Origin: CAYLOP01 sp964385305
GTDB taxonomy: Bacteria > Chloroflexota > Anaerolineae > Anaerolineales > E44-bin32
Direction: 5' to 3'
NCBI GenBank assembly: GCA_964385305.1
Contig: CAYLOP010000090.1
Span: forward strand, 1-12,264
DNA length: 12,264 nt
Shown one piece after another: positions 7,415 to 12,264 of the stretch. The translations under genes and the position numbers were made by a program. Numbering within the stretch: position 1 is the stretch's first letter; every line of letters starts with the position of its first letter. A model generated the notes under the pieces. The model was not told where the DNA came from. It made no database searches and saw nothing but the letters and a program-made list of their open reading frames with translations.

Positions 7415-8100
7415 GTGGGCTCTCGAAGGACGTAGCCGACCCCACGCACGGTATGCAGGAGGCGTGGTTCGCCATTTGCTTCTGTTTTTTGCCGGAGATA
7501 TCGCACGTAGACCTCAATAATATTGCTCTCTCCGCCAAAATCATACCCCCAAACACGGTCAAAAATCAGATCACGCGTAAGCACTTGCCTTGGATTGCGA
7601 AGGAACAATTCCAAGAGTTCATACTCTTTCGCTGTTAGCTCAATCGCACGATCTCCGCGTGCAGCCTGATGCGTTCCTGTATCAAGATTGAGATCGTCAA
7701 AGGTAAGTACTTCTAACCCTTGTGTGTGGGTTCGCCTCAGTAAAGCTCGGATACGCGCCAAAAGCTCATTAAGCGCAAAGGGTTTCACAAGGTAATCGTC
7801 GGCGCCTGCATCGAGCCCACGCACTCGATCCTCGACCGAGTCTTTTGCCGTAAGCATCAGGATCGGCACTTCACCCCCGGCCCGCAGTCTTCGACATACC
7901 TCAAGCCCATCCAATCCAAGTATCGTCTCAGGGAGCATCCAATCGAGGATAATCAAATCAGGGGAATGATCGTGCGCCAACGCTAACCCTTTGGCGCCAT
8001 CGATGGCCATATCGACTTGGTAACCTTCGTAGGTCAGTCCACGCCGCAGAAATTGTAGAATCCGTTCTTCATCTTCAATAACGAGTATTTTCTTTCGCAT
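7411..8100 (-). CDS. OmpR/PhoB-family response regulator
   Basis: A 229-residue regulator counted from the ATG at 8100 (MRKKILVIEDEE); TTG at 8115 or GTG at 8109 would add five or three residues, and none has a clear ribosome site. The receiver domain has the acidic pair E9/D10, phospho-acceptor D53 in ILDWMLP, T84 and K106 in YLVKPF. A winged-helix DNA-binding domain follows, with AIELTAKEYELLELFLRNP and a closing TVRGVGYVLR. Just after D53 the usual LPGLDG loop reads LPETILGLDG, four residues longer than normal. The gene lies upstream of the kinase and overlaps it by 4 bp. It begins only ~40 nt after the rplL terminator, so it may be expressed by read-through or from a weak promoter in that gap. 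Confidence 0.96.
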   Translation of the reverse strand: MRKKILVIEDEERILQFLRRGLTYEGYQVDMAIDGAKGLALAHDHSPDLIILDWMLPETILGLDGLEVCRRLRAGGEVPILMLTAKDSVEDRVRGLDAGADDYLVKPFALNELLARIRALLRRTHTQGLEVLTFDDLNLDTGTHQAARGDRAIELTAKEYELLELFLRNPRQVLTRDLIFDRVWGYDFGGESNIIEVYVRYLRQKTEANGEPRLLHTVRGVGYVLREPT

Positions 8101-8140
8101 GGAGCGCACACCCAACTGAGTCTACCACAAGCGATCACTG

Positions 8141-8172
8141 AAAAAATAGAGCCGCCACAGGGACGGCTCTAT
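8141..8172 (-). terminator. Intrinsic terminator of the ribosomal protein cluster
   Basis: Read on the minus strand, ATAGAGCCG (8172-8164) pairs perfectly with CGGCTCTAT (8154-8146) around a 9-nt loop and runs straight into TTTTTT. It sits 30-60 nt after the rplL stop and separates the ribosomal genes from the two-component system. Confidence 0.92.
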
Positions 8173-8201
8173 GTACCATCTCAGACTGTAAGAGAAGATC
8201 C

Positions 8202-8576
8202 TTATGTGAGTTCTACGGCCGCTCCTGCACCCTCGAGCTTGCTCTTCGCATCCTGTGCTGCTTCTTTCCTAACTTTCTCGAGTATTTTCGCGTTCGCGGT
8301 CTCAGCCAGTTCCTTTGCGTCCTTGAGGCCGAGCGACGTGAGTTGGCGGATGGCCTTGATCACATCGATCTTCTTCGGTCCGACATCCTTGATGATGACA
8401 TCAAATTCCGTCTTTTCTTCAACCTGCTCTGCTGCGTCTGGCGCAGCGGCTGCAGCCACGGCCACGGGCGCGGCCGCAGAGACGCCCCATTCTTCCTCAA
8501 GCATCTTTGTCAATTCGGCCGCCTCCAAGACGGTGAGCTCACCCAATGTTTTGACCAGTTTCTTTAAATCTGCCAT
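8202..8576 (-). CDS. rplL: 50S ribosomal protein L7/L12
   Basis: A 124-residue protein of normal L7/L12 length. The N-terminal dimerisation helix pair (LKKLVKTLGELTVLEAAEL) binds L10. An Ala/Pro-rich flexible hinge follows (about residues 33-50). The C-terminal globular domain begins at EKTEFDVII and contains KKIDVIKAIRQLTSLGLKDAKEL, the surface that recruits EF-Tu, EF-G and other GTPase factors to the stalk. The ATG at 8576 has a good AAGGAG site upstream. It follows rplJ by 92 bp and is the last gene before a strong terminator; rpoB does not follow. Confidence 0.98.
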   Translation of the reverse strand: MADLKKLVKTLGELTVLEAAELTKMLEEEWGVSAAAPVAVAAAAAPDAAEQVEEKTEFDVIIKDVGPKKIDVIKAIRQLTSLGLKDAKELAETANAKILEKVRKEAAQDAKSKLEGAGAAVELT

Positions 8577-8668
8577 CGTACAATATCTCCTTCTGATTGA
8601 TCACCATCCAGCGATGATGAATGTGTTCACTTCATGCTCACGTATGGAACACCAAGCACCATGACATT

Positions 8669-9199
8669 CTATGCTGCGATTGCATCGCTCTCAGCGTACG
8701 CCTTGAGCACACTGGCAACCTGCCTCACGGACCCAGCGAGCATGCCTGTCAACTGACTGGCCGGGCTCTGGATCAATCCGATAAGCTGCGCTCTTATTAC
8801 AAACAGTGGCGGTAAATCTGCAATGCGCTGGGTTTGCGCCTCGTCATAGATTTCGCCGTCGATGATGGCCCCCTTAAGACGGAGAGCTTCCGATTCCTTC
8901 GCCACATCAACAATCACCTTCATGATTTCCACGACGTCTTCTTCGGCAAACCCAATCGCAGTCGGTCCTGTCAGAGCACCCTCCGGCAGAGCAACCTCAG
9001 CTTCCTTGAAAACACGATATGCAAGCTTGTTCTTGATAATATGAAACTCGCCACCCGTTTCGCGGATCTTCCTGCGCAGCGCCTCGAGTTCTTTCACAGT
9101 CATGCCCGAGTAGGCTGTCAACACGAAGGATGGATGATCTTGCAACAATTGCTTGTACTCGGTCACGAGTTCCTGTTTGCGTTCCTTTGAAATTGCCAA
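8669..9199 (-). CDS. rplJ: 50S ribosomal protein L10
   Basis: A 176-residue L10, the base of the ribosomal stalk that binds 23S rRNA and carries L7/L12 dimers on its C-terminal helix. Family features visible are MAISKERKQELVTEYKQLL at the N-terminus, YSGMTVKELEALRRKIR, the FHIIKNKL segment and LTGPTAIGF; the C-terminal helix follows SPASQLTGMLAGSVRQVASVL. The start codon is TTG, supported by a very strong AAGGAGGTGAG site 8 nt upstream; the family N-terminus begins exactly there. A 235-bp leader with attenuator precedes it. It is followed by rplL as usual. Confidence 0.98.
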   Translation of the reverse strand: MAISKERKQELVTEYKQLLQDHPSFVLTAYSGMTVKELEALRRKIRETGGEFHIIKNKLAYRVFKEAEVALPEGALTGPTAIGFAEEDVVEIMKVIVDVAKESEALRLKGAIIDGEIYDEAQTQRIADLPPLFVIRAQLIGLIQSPASQLTGMLAGSVRQVASVLKAYAESDAIAA

Positions 9200-9221
9200 G
9201 TCCTCTCACCTCCTTCAAAAG

Positions 9222-9259
9222 AAAAAATCTTTGCTCTACGCAGGACGTTCCAGCAAAGA
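9222..9259 (-). terminator. Attenuator (intrinsic terminator) in the rplJ leader
   Basis: On the minus strand TCTTTGCT (9259-9252) and AGCAAAGA (9235-9228) form a perfect 8-bp stem with a 16-nt loop, followed at once by TTTTTT (9227-9222). It lies ~20 nt before the rplJ ribosome site, inside the leader, so it can stop transcription before rplJ-rplL. Confidence 0.8.
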
Positions 9260-9394
9260 CTCTTATCACCTGAAGGTAATTGTGGATGATGCTATCCACG
9301 GGTCTTCACCTCGGCAGGGAATTAAGCCGCTACCGTATCTGGGCACCTGCTGTCTCTGGCAAAGCAGATCGTTGTATGTAAAAGCCGATCTGGC
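9260..9394 (-). ncRNA. L10-type ribosomal protein leader RNA (rplJ leader)
   Basis: The 235-bp gap between rplA and rplJ holds the features of a bacterial L10 leader, read on the minus strand. GACAGCAGGTGCC lies upstream and TTAATTCCCTGCCGAGGTG downstream, and GCAGG (9350-9346) pairs with CCTGC (9318-9314). The single-stranded TTAATTC next to the closing stem is the kink-turn side that L10(L12)4 recognises. Flanking hairpins are AGATCG/CGATCT (9366-9391) and GTGGAT/ATCCAC (9282-9299). AAGAC (9306-9302) could pair with GTCTT of the attenuator stem, giving a possible switch. Excess L10-L12 would bind here and lower its own expression. Boundaries are approximate. Confidence 0.8.
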
Positions 9395-9434
9395 TCGCTA
9401 AGCACTACTCCTTGAGGAGTCTACCACAGTCTAA

Positions 9435-10130
9435 CTAGGTTGTACTGACACCAACCTGAATACCGGGCCCCATTGTGCTGGTTACCGTGATCTTCTGAAT
9501 ATACGCACCTTTGGCAGATGCCGGTCTCGCTCGCGTAACGGCATCCATCAAAGCCTCATAGTTCTCGAGGAGCTTTTGCGTTTCAAAGGATGCTTTTCCG
9601 ATCGGCACATGTAAGTTCGCCGTACGATCGATCCGGAATTCCACTCGCCCAGCTTTCAATTCATTGATCACACGTGGTAGATCATCTTCTTGAACAACCG
9701 TACCCGCCTTCGGATTAGGCATCAATCCACGAGGGCCAAGAATCTTGCCCAAACGGCCCACTTTCCCCATCATGTTCGGCGTTGCTACGGTCGCGTCGAA
9801 TTCCATCCAGCCGCCCCGGATGCGCTCTACCATCTCATCATCAGCGATATAATCCGCACCAGCTTCCGTTGCGGCACGGGCGGCATCGCCTTCGGCAAAT
9901 GCCAGGATTCGAACAGTCTTCCCCAGTCCGTTGGGCAACATGACAGTCTCACGGACTTGTTGTTCCGCGTGTCTGGGATCGACGCCCAGGCGGACATGGA
10001 CCTCGATCGTAGAATCGAACCGAGTGTATGAAGTTTCCCGCGCGAGACGCAACGCCTCTTCCGGGGGGTATTCCTTCGTACGGTCGATTTTCTCGACCGC
10101 CTCACGATATTTCTTTCCGTGCTTTGGCAT
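9435..10130 (-). CDS. rplA: 50S ribosomal protein L1
   Basis: A 231-residue L1 from the ATG at 10130, which has an AAGGAGTG site; a longer in-frame extension to 10178 would run through the upstream RNA hairpin and does not match the family. The N-terminus MPKHGKKYREAVEKID and the signature GRLGKILGPRGLMPNPKAG are typical, as are the LPNGLGKTVRILAFAEG and FRIDRTANLHVPIGKASF segments. L1 forms the mobile stalk that assists E-site tRNA release, and in many bacteria it represses translation of its own operon. It follows rplK by 54 bp, and that gap contains a copy of the L1-site hairpin. Confidence 0.98.
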   Translation of the reverse strand: MPKHGKKYREAVEKIDRTKEYPPEEALRLARETSYTRFDSTIEVHVRLGVDPRHAEQQVRETVMLPNGLGKTVRILAFAEGDAARAATEAGADYIADDEMVERIRGGWMEFDATVATPNMMGKVGRLGKILGPRGLMPNPKAGTVVQEDDLPRVINELKAGRVEFRIDRTANLHVPIGKASFETQKLLENYEALMDAVTRARPASAKGAYIQKITVTSTMGPGIQVGVSTT

Positions 10131-10141
10131 CTTCACTCCTT

Positions 10142-10178
10142 GTGGTCCAAACGGGCAGCTAACAGCCAGCCCTCCCAC
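10142..10178 (-). promoter_or_regulatory. Putative L1-binding mRNA hairpin before rplA
   Basis: On the minus strand the outer stem GTGG/CCAC closes a 5' loop GA, an inner stem (GGGC..GCT pairing with AGC.GCCC) and a 3' loop GTTTGGA. The fold matches the hairpin before rplK and the base of the L1-binding region of 23S rRNA (GUGGGAGG...ACCAC). It abuts the rplA ribosome site AAGGAG, so L1 bound here could block translation of its own gene. Confidence 0.7.
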
Positions 10179-10184
10179 GTTTCA

Positions 10185-10610
10185 TTAACCTTCGACGACA
10201 ATTCCCATGTTTCGGGCTGTACCCTCAATCTGACGCATGGCGCCTTCGATGTCAACAGCGTTCAAGTCCTTCATTTTAATCTCTGCGATCTCACGAACTT
10301 GATCGCGCGTGACCTTACCGACCTTCTCGCGGTTAGGCTCAGACGATCCCTTTTCCACACCGGCTGCCTTACGCAAGAGAACAGCGGTAGGGGGGGTCTT
10401 GAGCACAAACTTAAAGGAACCGTCCGTATATATACTGATCTCAGCCGGAATGATCTCACCAGCTTTGGATGACGTTCTCGAGTTGTACTCCTTGCAAAAC
10501 GCCATCAAATTGATGCCATGCGGCGCCAATGCTGGTCCGATCGGCGGCGCTGGATTCGCTCTACCAGCTTCGATTTGCAGCTTGACAACTGCTTTCAACC
10601 TCTTTGCCAC
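10185..10610 (-). CDS. rplK: 50S ribosomal protein L11
   Basis: A 141-residue L11 of the usual length. The N-terminal domain carries LQIEAGRANPAPPIGPALAPHG, the conserved proline hinge and the thiostrepton/factor-binding face. The C-terminal domain shows FVLKTPPTAVLLRKAAGVEKGS and the C-terminal rRNA-binding part ends with GAMRQIEGTARNMGI. L11 binds the GTPase-associated centre of 23S rRNA with L10. The start is a GTG at 10610 with an AAAGGAG site upstream. It sits between nusG and rplA in the standard order. Confidence 0.98.
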   Translation of the reverse strand: MAKRLKAVVKLQIEAGRANPAPPIGPALAPHGINLMAFCKEYNSRTSSKAGEIIPAEISIYTDGSFKFVLKTPPTAVLLRKAAGVEKGSSEPNREKVGKVTRDQVREIAEIKMKDLNAVDIEGAMRQIEGTARNMGIVVEG

Positions 10611-10624
10611 AACTCCACTCCTTT

Positions 10625-10661
10625 CGTGGTTTTAACGGATGGATCCAACCATCCTCCCACG
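10625..10661 (-). promoter_or_regulatory. Putative L1-binding mRNA hairpin before rplK
   Basis: On the minus strand CGTGG/CCACG closes a 5' loop GA, a perfect inner stem GGATGG/CCATCC with loop TTGGAT, and a 3' loop GTTAAAA. The outer stem and the GA / GTTnnnA asymmetric loop are the same as in the hairpin before rplA. The rplK ribosome site AAAGGAG follows directly. A separate small hairpin CGGGCA/TGCCCG (10662-10683) lies just after the nusG stop and has no T-run. Confidence 0.7.
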
Positions 10662-10686
10662 CGGGCAGACATTTAATTGCCCGTCG

Positions 10687-11520
10687 TCAGGCTTTTTCAA
10701 CTTGAAGGAAATCAAGCTCCACAGGGGTTTCGCGCCCAAAGAAAGACACCATCACACGCACTTTGGCGCGTTCCATATCAATGTCCGAGACGGTGCCGAT
10801 GAAATCGTTGAATGGGCCATCGATGATGCGGACTTTCTGCCCGGCGCTAAAAGTCACTTTGATACGCGGCGCTTCAGCCTCCATGCGCTTGACAATAGAG
10901 CTCACCTCTTCAGGACGTAAGGGGGTGGGATCGTTTCCCATGCCTACAAACCCGGTGACCCCAGGCGTGTTACGCACGACGTACCAGGAATCCTCATTCA
11001 TGATCATCTGTACGAGAATATAACCGGGAAAAACACGGCGCTCTATTGTGCGTCGCTTACCTTCCTTGATTTCTATTTCTTCTTCCGTAGGAACTACCAC
11101 GTCAAAGATCTTGTCCTTCATTCCCATGGTCTCAATGCGCTGCTCGAGATTATGCCGCACCTTGTTCTCATAGCCGGAGTAGCAGTGTACCACGTACCAT
11201 AACCGGTCATCATCCGGCTCCTCCGTCAGCGCTTGCACATCCTCCATCACCGCATCAGGCGTCTCGTCCGATTCGGGTTCTTCAGACTCCGACTCGACGA
11301 TTGCATCCTCATCTTCCTGCTCGGTCTCCATGGAAAATTCTTCAAAATCTATTTCAGCAATCGCCTCGATCTGCGCCGCATCATCCTGGATCGCTTCCTC
11401 ATCTTCGCCAATAGGGGTAGCCGCGATGGCAGACAACTCCTCTTCACTGGAAGAGCCTTGATTCATCCCCTGGCTTTCTGAGGAGCTAAGCTCCTGATGC
11501 TCATTCTCGTTTTCACTCAT
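10687..11520 (-). CDS. nusG: Transcription termination/antitermination factor NusG with acidic N-terminal extension
   Basis: A 277-residue NusG from the ATG at 11520; a TTG at 11535 would add five residues. The first 105 residues form a low-complexity acidic tail with about 40 Asp/Glu and no Lys or Arg. The conserved NGN domain begins at RLWYVVHCYSGYENKV and includes RRTIERRVFPGYILVQM, the surface that contacts the RNA polymerase clamp, and NTPGVTGFVG. The C-terminal KOW domain (FSAGQKVRIIDGPFNDFIGTV through FFGRETPVELDF) binds Rho or ribosomal protein S10. The core is of normal length, so the protein is about 100 residues longer than the 181-residue E. coli protein. It lies between secE and rplK as in most bacteria. 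Confidence 0.97.
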   Translation of the reverse strand: MSENENEHQELSSSESQGMNQGSSSEEELSAIAATPIGEDEEAIQDDAAQIEAIAEIDFEEFSMETEQEDEDAIVESESEEPESDETPDAVMEDVQALTEEPDDDRLWYVVHCYSGYENKVRHNLEQRIETMGMKDKIFDVVVPTEEEIEIKEGKRRTIERRVFPGYILVQMIMNEDSWYVVRNTPGVTGFVGMGNDPTPLRPEEVSSIVKRMEAEAPRIKVTFSAGQKVRIIDGPFNDFIGTVSDIDMERAKVRVMVSFFGRETPVELDFLQVEKA

Positions 11521-11608
11521 GGCGCTCGATCCCAATCTCTTTCTGCGACCACATAACCATCATGCCAATCTAAAGATGTATGAAACATCTAGTGAACGTC
11601 TTTGGCCC

Positions 11609-11833
11609 TCATCCACCTAATCCGAGGAAAATGCCAAATAGCTTTGTGAATACAAAGTCGAGGATTCCAAGCAACGAACTCATAAAGACGATGACAACTA
11701 GCACGATCGTCGTAAGCTGAGTCGCTTCTTGCCGCGTAGGCCAATTGACCTTACGTAATTCGCCAACTGTTTCACGGGTGAAACGCGTGATCGCGTTTTG
11801 GCGTTTTCTTGAAGCGGCCTTCGTTTTCGCCAC
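11609..11833 (-). CDS. secE: Preprotein translocase subunit SecE
   Basis: A 74-residue single-span SecE of the short form. A basic N-terminus (AKTKAASRKRQ) precedes the amphipathic helix with the hallmark ELRKVNWPTRQEAT, then one membrane helix (about residues 41-65). It is an essential partner of SecY in the export channel. The start is a GTG at 11833 behind an AAGGAGAG site. It is located between tRNA-Trp and nusG as usual. Confidence 0.97.
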   Translation of the reverse strand: MAKTKAASRKRQNAITRFTRETVGELRKVNWPTRQEATQLTTIVLVVIVFMSSLLGILDFVFTKLFGIFLGLGG

Positions 11834-11892
11834 TTACGCTCTCCTTAGGATCAAGCGACGCCATACTCTTTCGGCGTCGCATTGCGTTAAGG

Positions 11893-11966
11893 CAGGCCAG
11901 GTAGGACTCGAACCCACAACCCCCGGTTTTGGAGACCGGTGCTCTGCCAAATTGAGCTACTGGCCT
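11893..11966 (-). tRNA. trnW: tRNA-Trp (anticodon CCA)
   Basis: A complete 74-nt cloverleaf on the minus strand. The acceptor stem AGGCCAG pairs with CTGGCCT and the discriminator base is G. The D arm holds GCTCAATTTGGCAGAGC. The anticodon loop reads CTCCAAA with anticodon CCA (complement of 11930-11932), closed by ACCGG/CCGG. The T arm has GGTTCGAGTCC. The terminal CCA is not encoded. A Trp tRNA between rpmG and secE is a widespread bacterial arrangement. Confidence 0.98.
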
Positions 11967-11992
11967 ATCAGGGGTGCTTGGTCGCCCACCCC

Positions 11993-12157
11993 TTATTTTG
12001 TCTCCCGATGCAACACGTGCTTCCGACAACGAGAGCAATACTTCATCAGTTCGATCCGGCCCGGATCGTTTCGCCGATTCTTCTCGGTTGTGTAATTTCG
12101 CTCTTTACACTCTGTACATTCCAGTGTGACGACAGGGCGAATTGTTTTCTTTGCCAT
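11993..12157 (-). CDS. rpmG: 50S ribosomal protein L33 (zinc-ribbon form)
   Basis: A 54-codon gene. The protein begins MAKKTIRPVVTLECTECKER and ends HVLHRETK. Four cysteines in two CxxC pairs (C14, C17, C41, C44) form the zinc ribbon of the C+ type of L33. The NYTTEKNRRNDPGRIELMKYC segment is typical of the family. The ATG at 12157 has an AAGAGG site upstream inside a small hairpin. It lies between tuf and tRNA-Trp in the standard order. Confidence 0.97.
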   Translation of the reverse strand: MAKKTIRPVVTLECTECKERNYTTEKNRRNDPGRIELMKYCSRCRKHVLHRETK

Positions 12158-12199
12158 GGTTTATATTGCCTCTTAGAGGCGTAAACATATTCCTTTCGC

Positions 12200-12264
12200 T
12201 TATTCCATAATGTCGGTGATCACGCCTGCGCCCACCGTAAGGCCACCCTCTCGGATGGCAAACT
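12200..12264 (-). CDS. tuf: Elongation factor Tu, C-terminal end (partial)
   Basis: Only the last 21 codons are inside the window; the gene continues past the right edge. The end reads FAIREGGLTVGAGVITDIME before a TAA at 12202-12200. This is the final beta-strand of EF-Tu domain 3, whose consensus is FAIREGGRTVGAGVV. EF-Tu delivers aminoacyl-tRNA to the ribosome. It precedes rpmG by 42 bp. Confidence 0.95.
   Translation of the reverse strand, partial: FAIREGGLTVGAGVITDIME

Noticed and set aside
8206..8664. Plus-strand open frame opposite rplL
   Set aside because: Antisense shadow of the Ala-rich L7/L12 gene; Ser/Ala-rich with no family signal.
9407..9420. 14-bp palindrome ACTCCTTGAGGAGT as an operator or terminator
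   Set aside because: No T-run and no promoter beside it; it most likely forms a small hairpin at the start of the rplJ leader.
11772..12038. Minus-strand open frame crossing the tRNA and rpmG region
   Set aside because: It reads through tRNA-Trp and overlaps secE and rpmG in other frames; no protein family pattern.
12168..12180. GCCTC/GAGGC hairpin over the rpmG ribosome site as a regulatory switch
   Set aside because: Only 5 bp with a 3-nt loop and no alternative pairing; too little to claim regulation.
1..12264. CRISPR arrays, insertion sequences, integrases or phage genes
   Set aside because: I saw no regularly spaced repeats, transposase motifs, long terminal inverted repeats or att-like duplications at the tRNA gene.

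Overview
The window looks like a bacterial chromosome of the phylum Chloroflexota, probably near Anaerolineae or Caldilineae. That placement is an inference from the style of the EF-Tu tail, the gene neighbourhood and the moderately high GC. No 16S rRNA or other decisive marker is present. The left half (about 1-6023) is all on the plus strand and is accessory or poorly characterised. The right half (about 6038-12264) is all on the minus strand and is mostly the conserved ribosomal-protein and translation cluster.

Left half in order: the C-terminus of an AIM24-family protein; a DEDDh 3'-5' exonuclease; an unrecognised 440-residue protein whose spacing of acidic residues resembles a nucleotidyltransferase fold; a DUF3786 protein closely coupled to it; a short orphan fragment resembling the C-terminal end of a family-4-type glycosyltransferase; a CPBP-family intramembrane protease; then a two-gene unit made of a four-helix membrane protein and a membrane-anchored lytic transglycosylase. 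The two-gene unit has a near-consensus sigma-70 promoter (TTGACA, 17 bp, TATACT). The promoter spacer holds a perfect palindrome matching the Gram-positive type LexA/DinR (SOS) box, and a degenerate second copy lies exactly 30 bp downstream. This is the most interesting signal in the window: a possible DNA-damage-controlled cell-envelope module.

Right half read 5' to 3' on the minus strand: tuf (C-terminal end only), rpmG, tRNA-Trp(CCA), secE, nusG, rplK, rplA, an L10-type leader with an intrinsic attenuator, rplJ, rplL and a strong intrinsic terminator. The usual rpoB-rpoC genes do not follow rplL. Instead a two-component system (OmpR-type regulator and HAMP/HisKA kinase, overlapping by 4 bp) begins about 40 nt beyond the terminator and runs convergently into the transglycosylase.

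Regulation visible in the sequence: both rplK and rplA are preceded by the same two-tier RNA hairpin, which copies the GUGGGAGG...ACCAC base of the L1-binding stalk of 23S rRNA and abuts each Shine-Dalgarno site, as expected for L1 autoregulation. rplJ has a leader with terminator, as expected for L10(L12) autoregulation. NusG carries an unusually long, purely acidic N-terminal extension.
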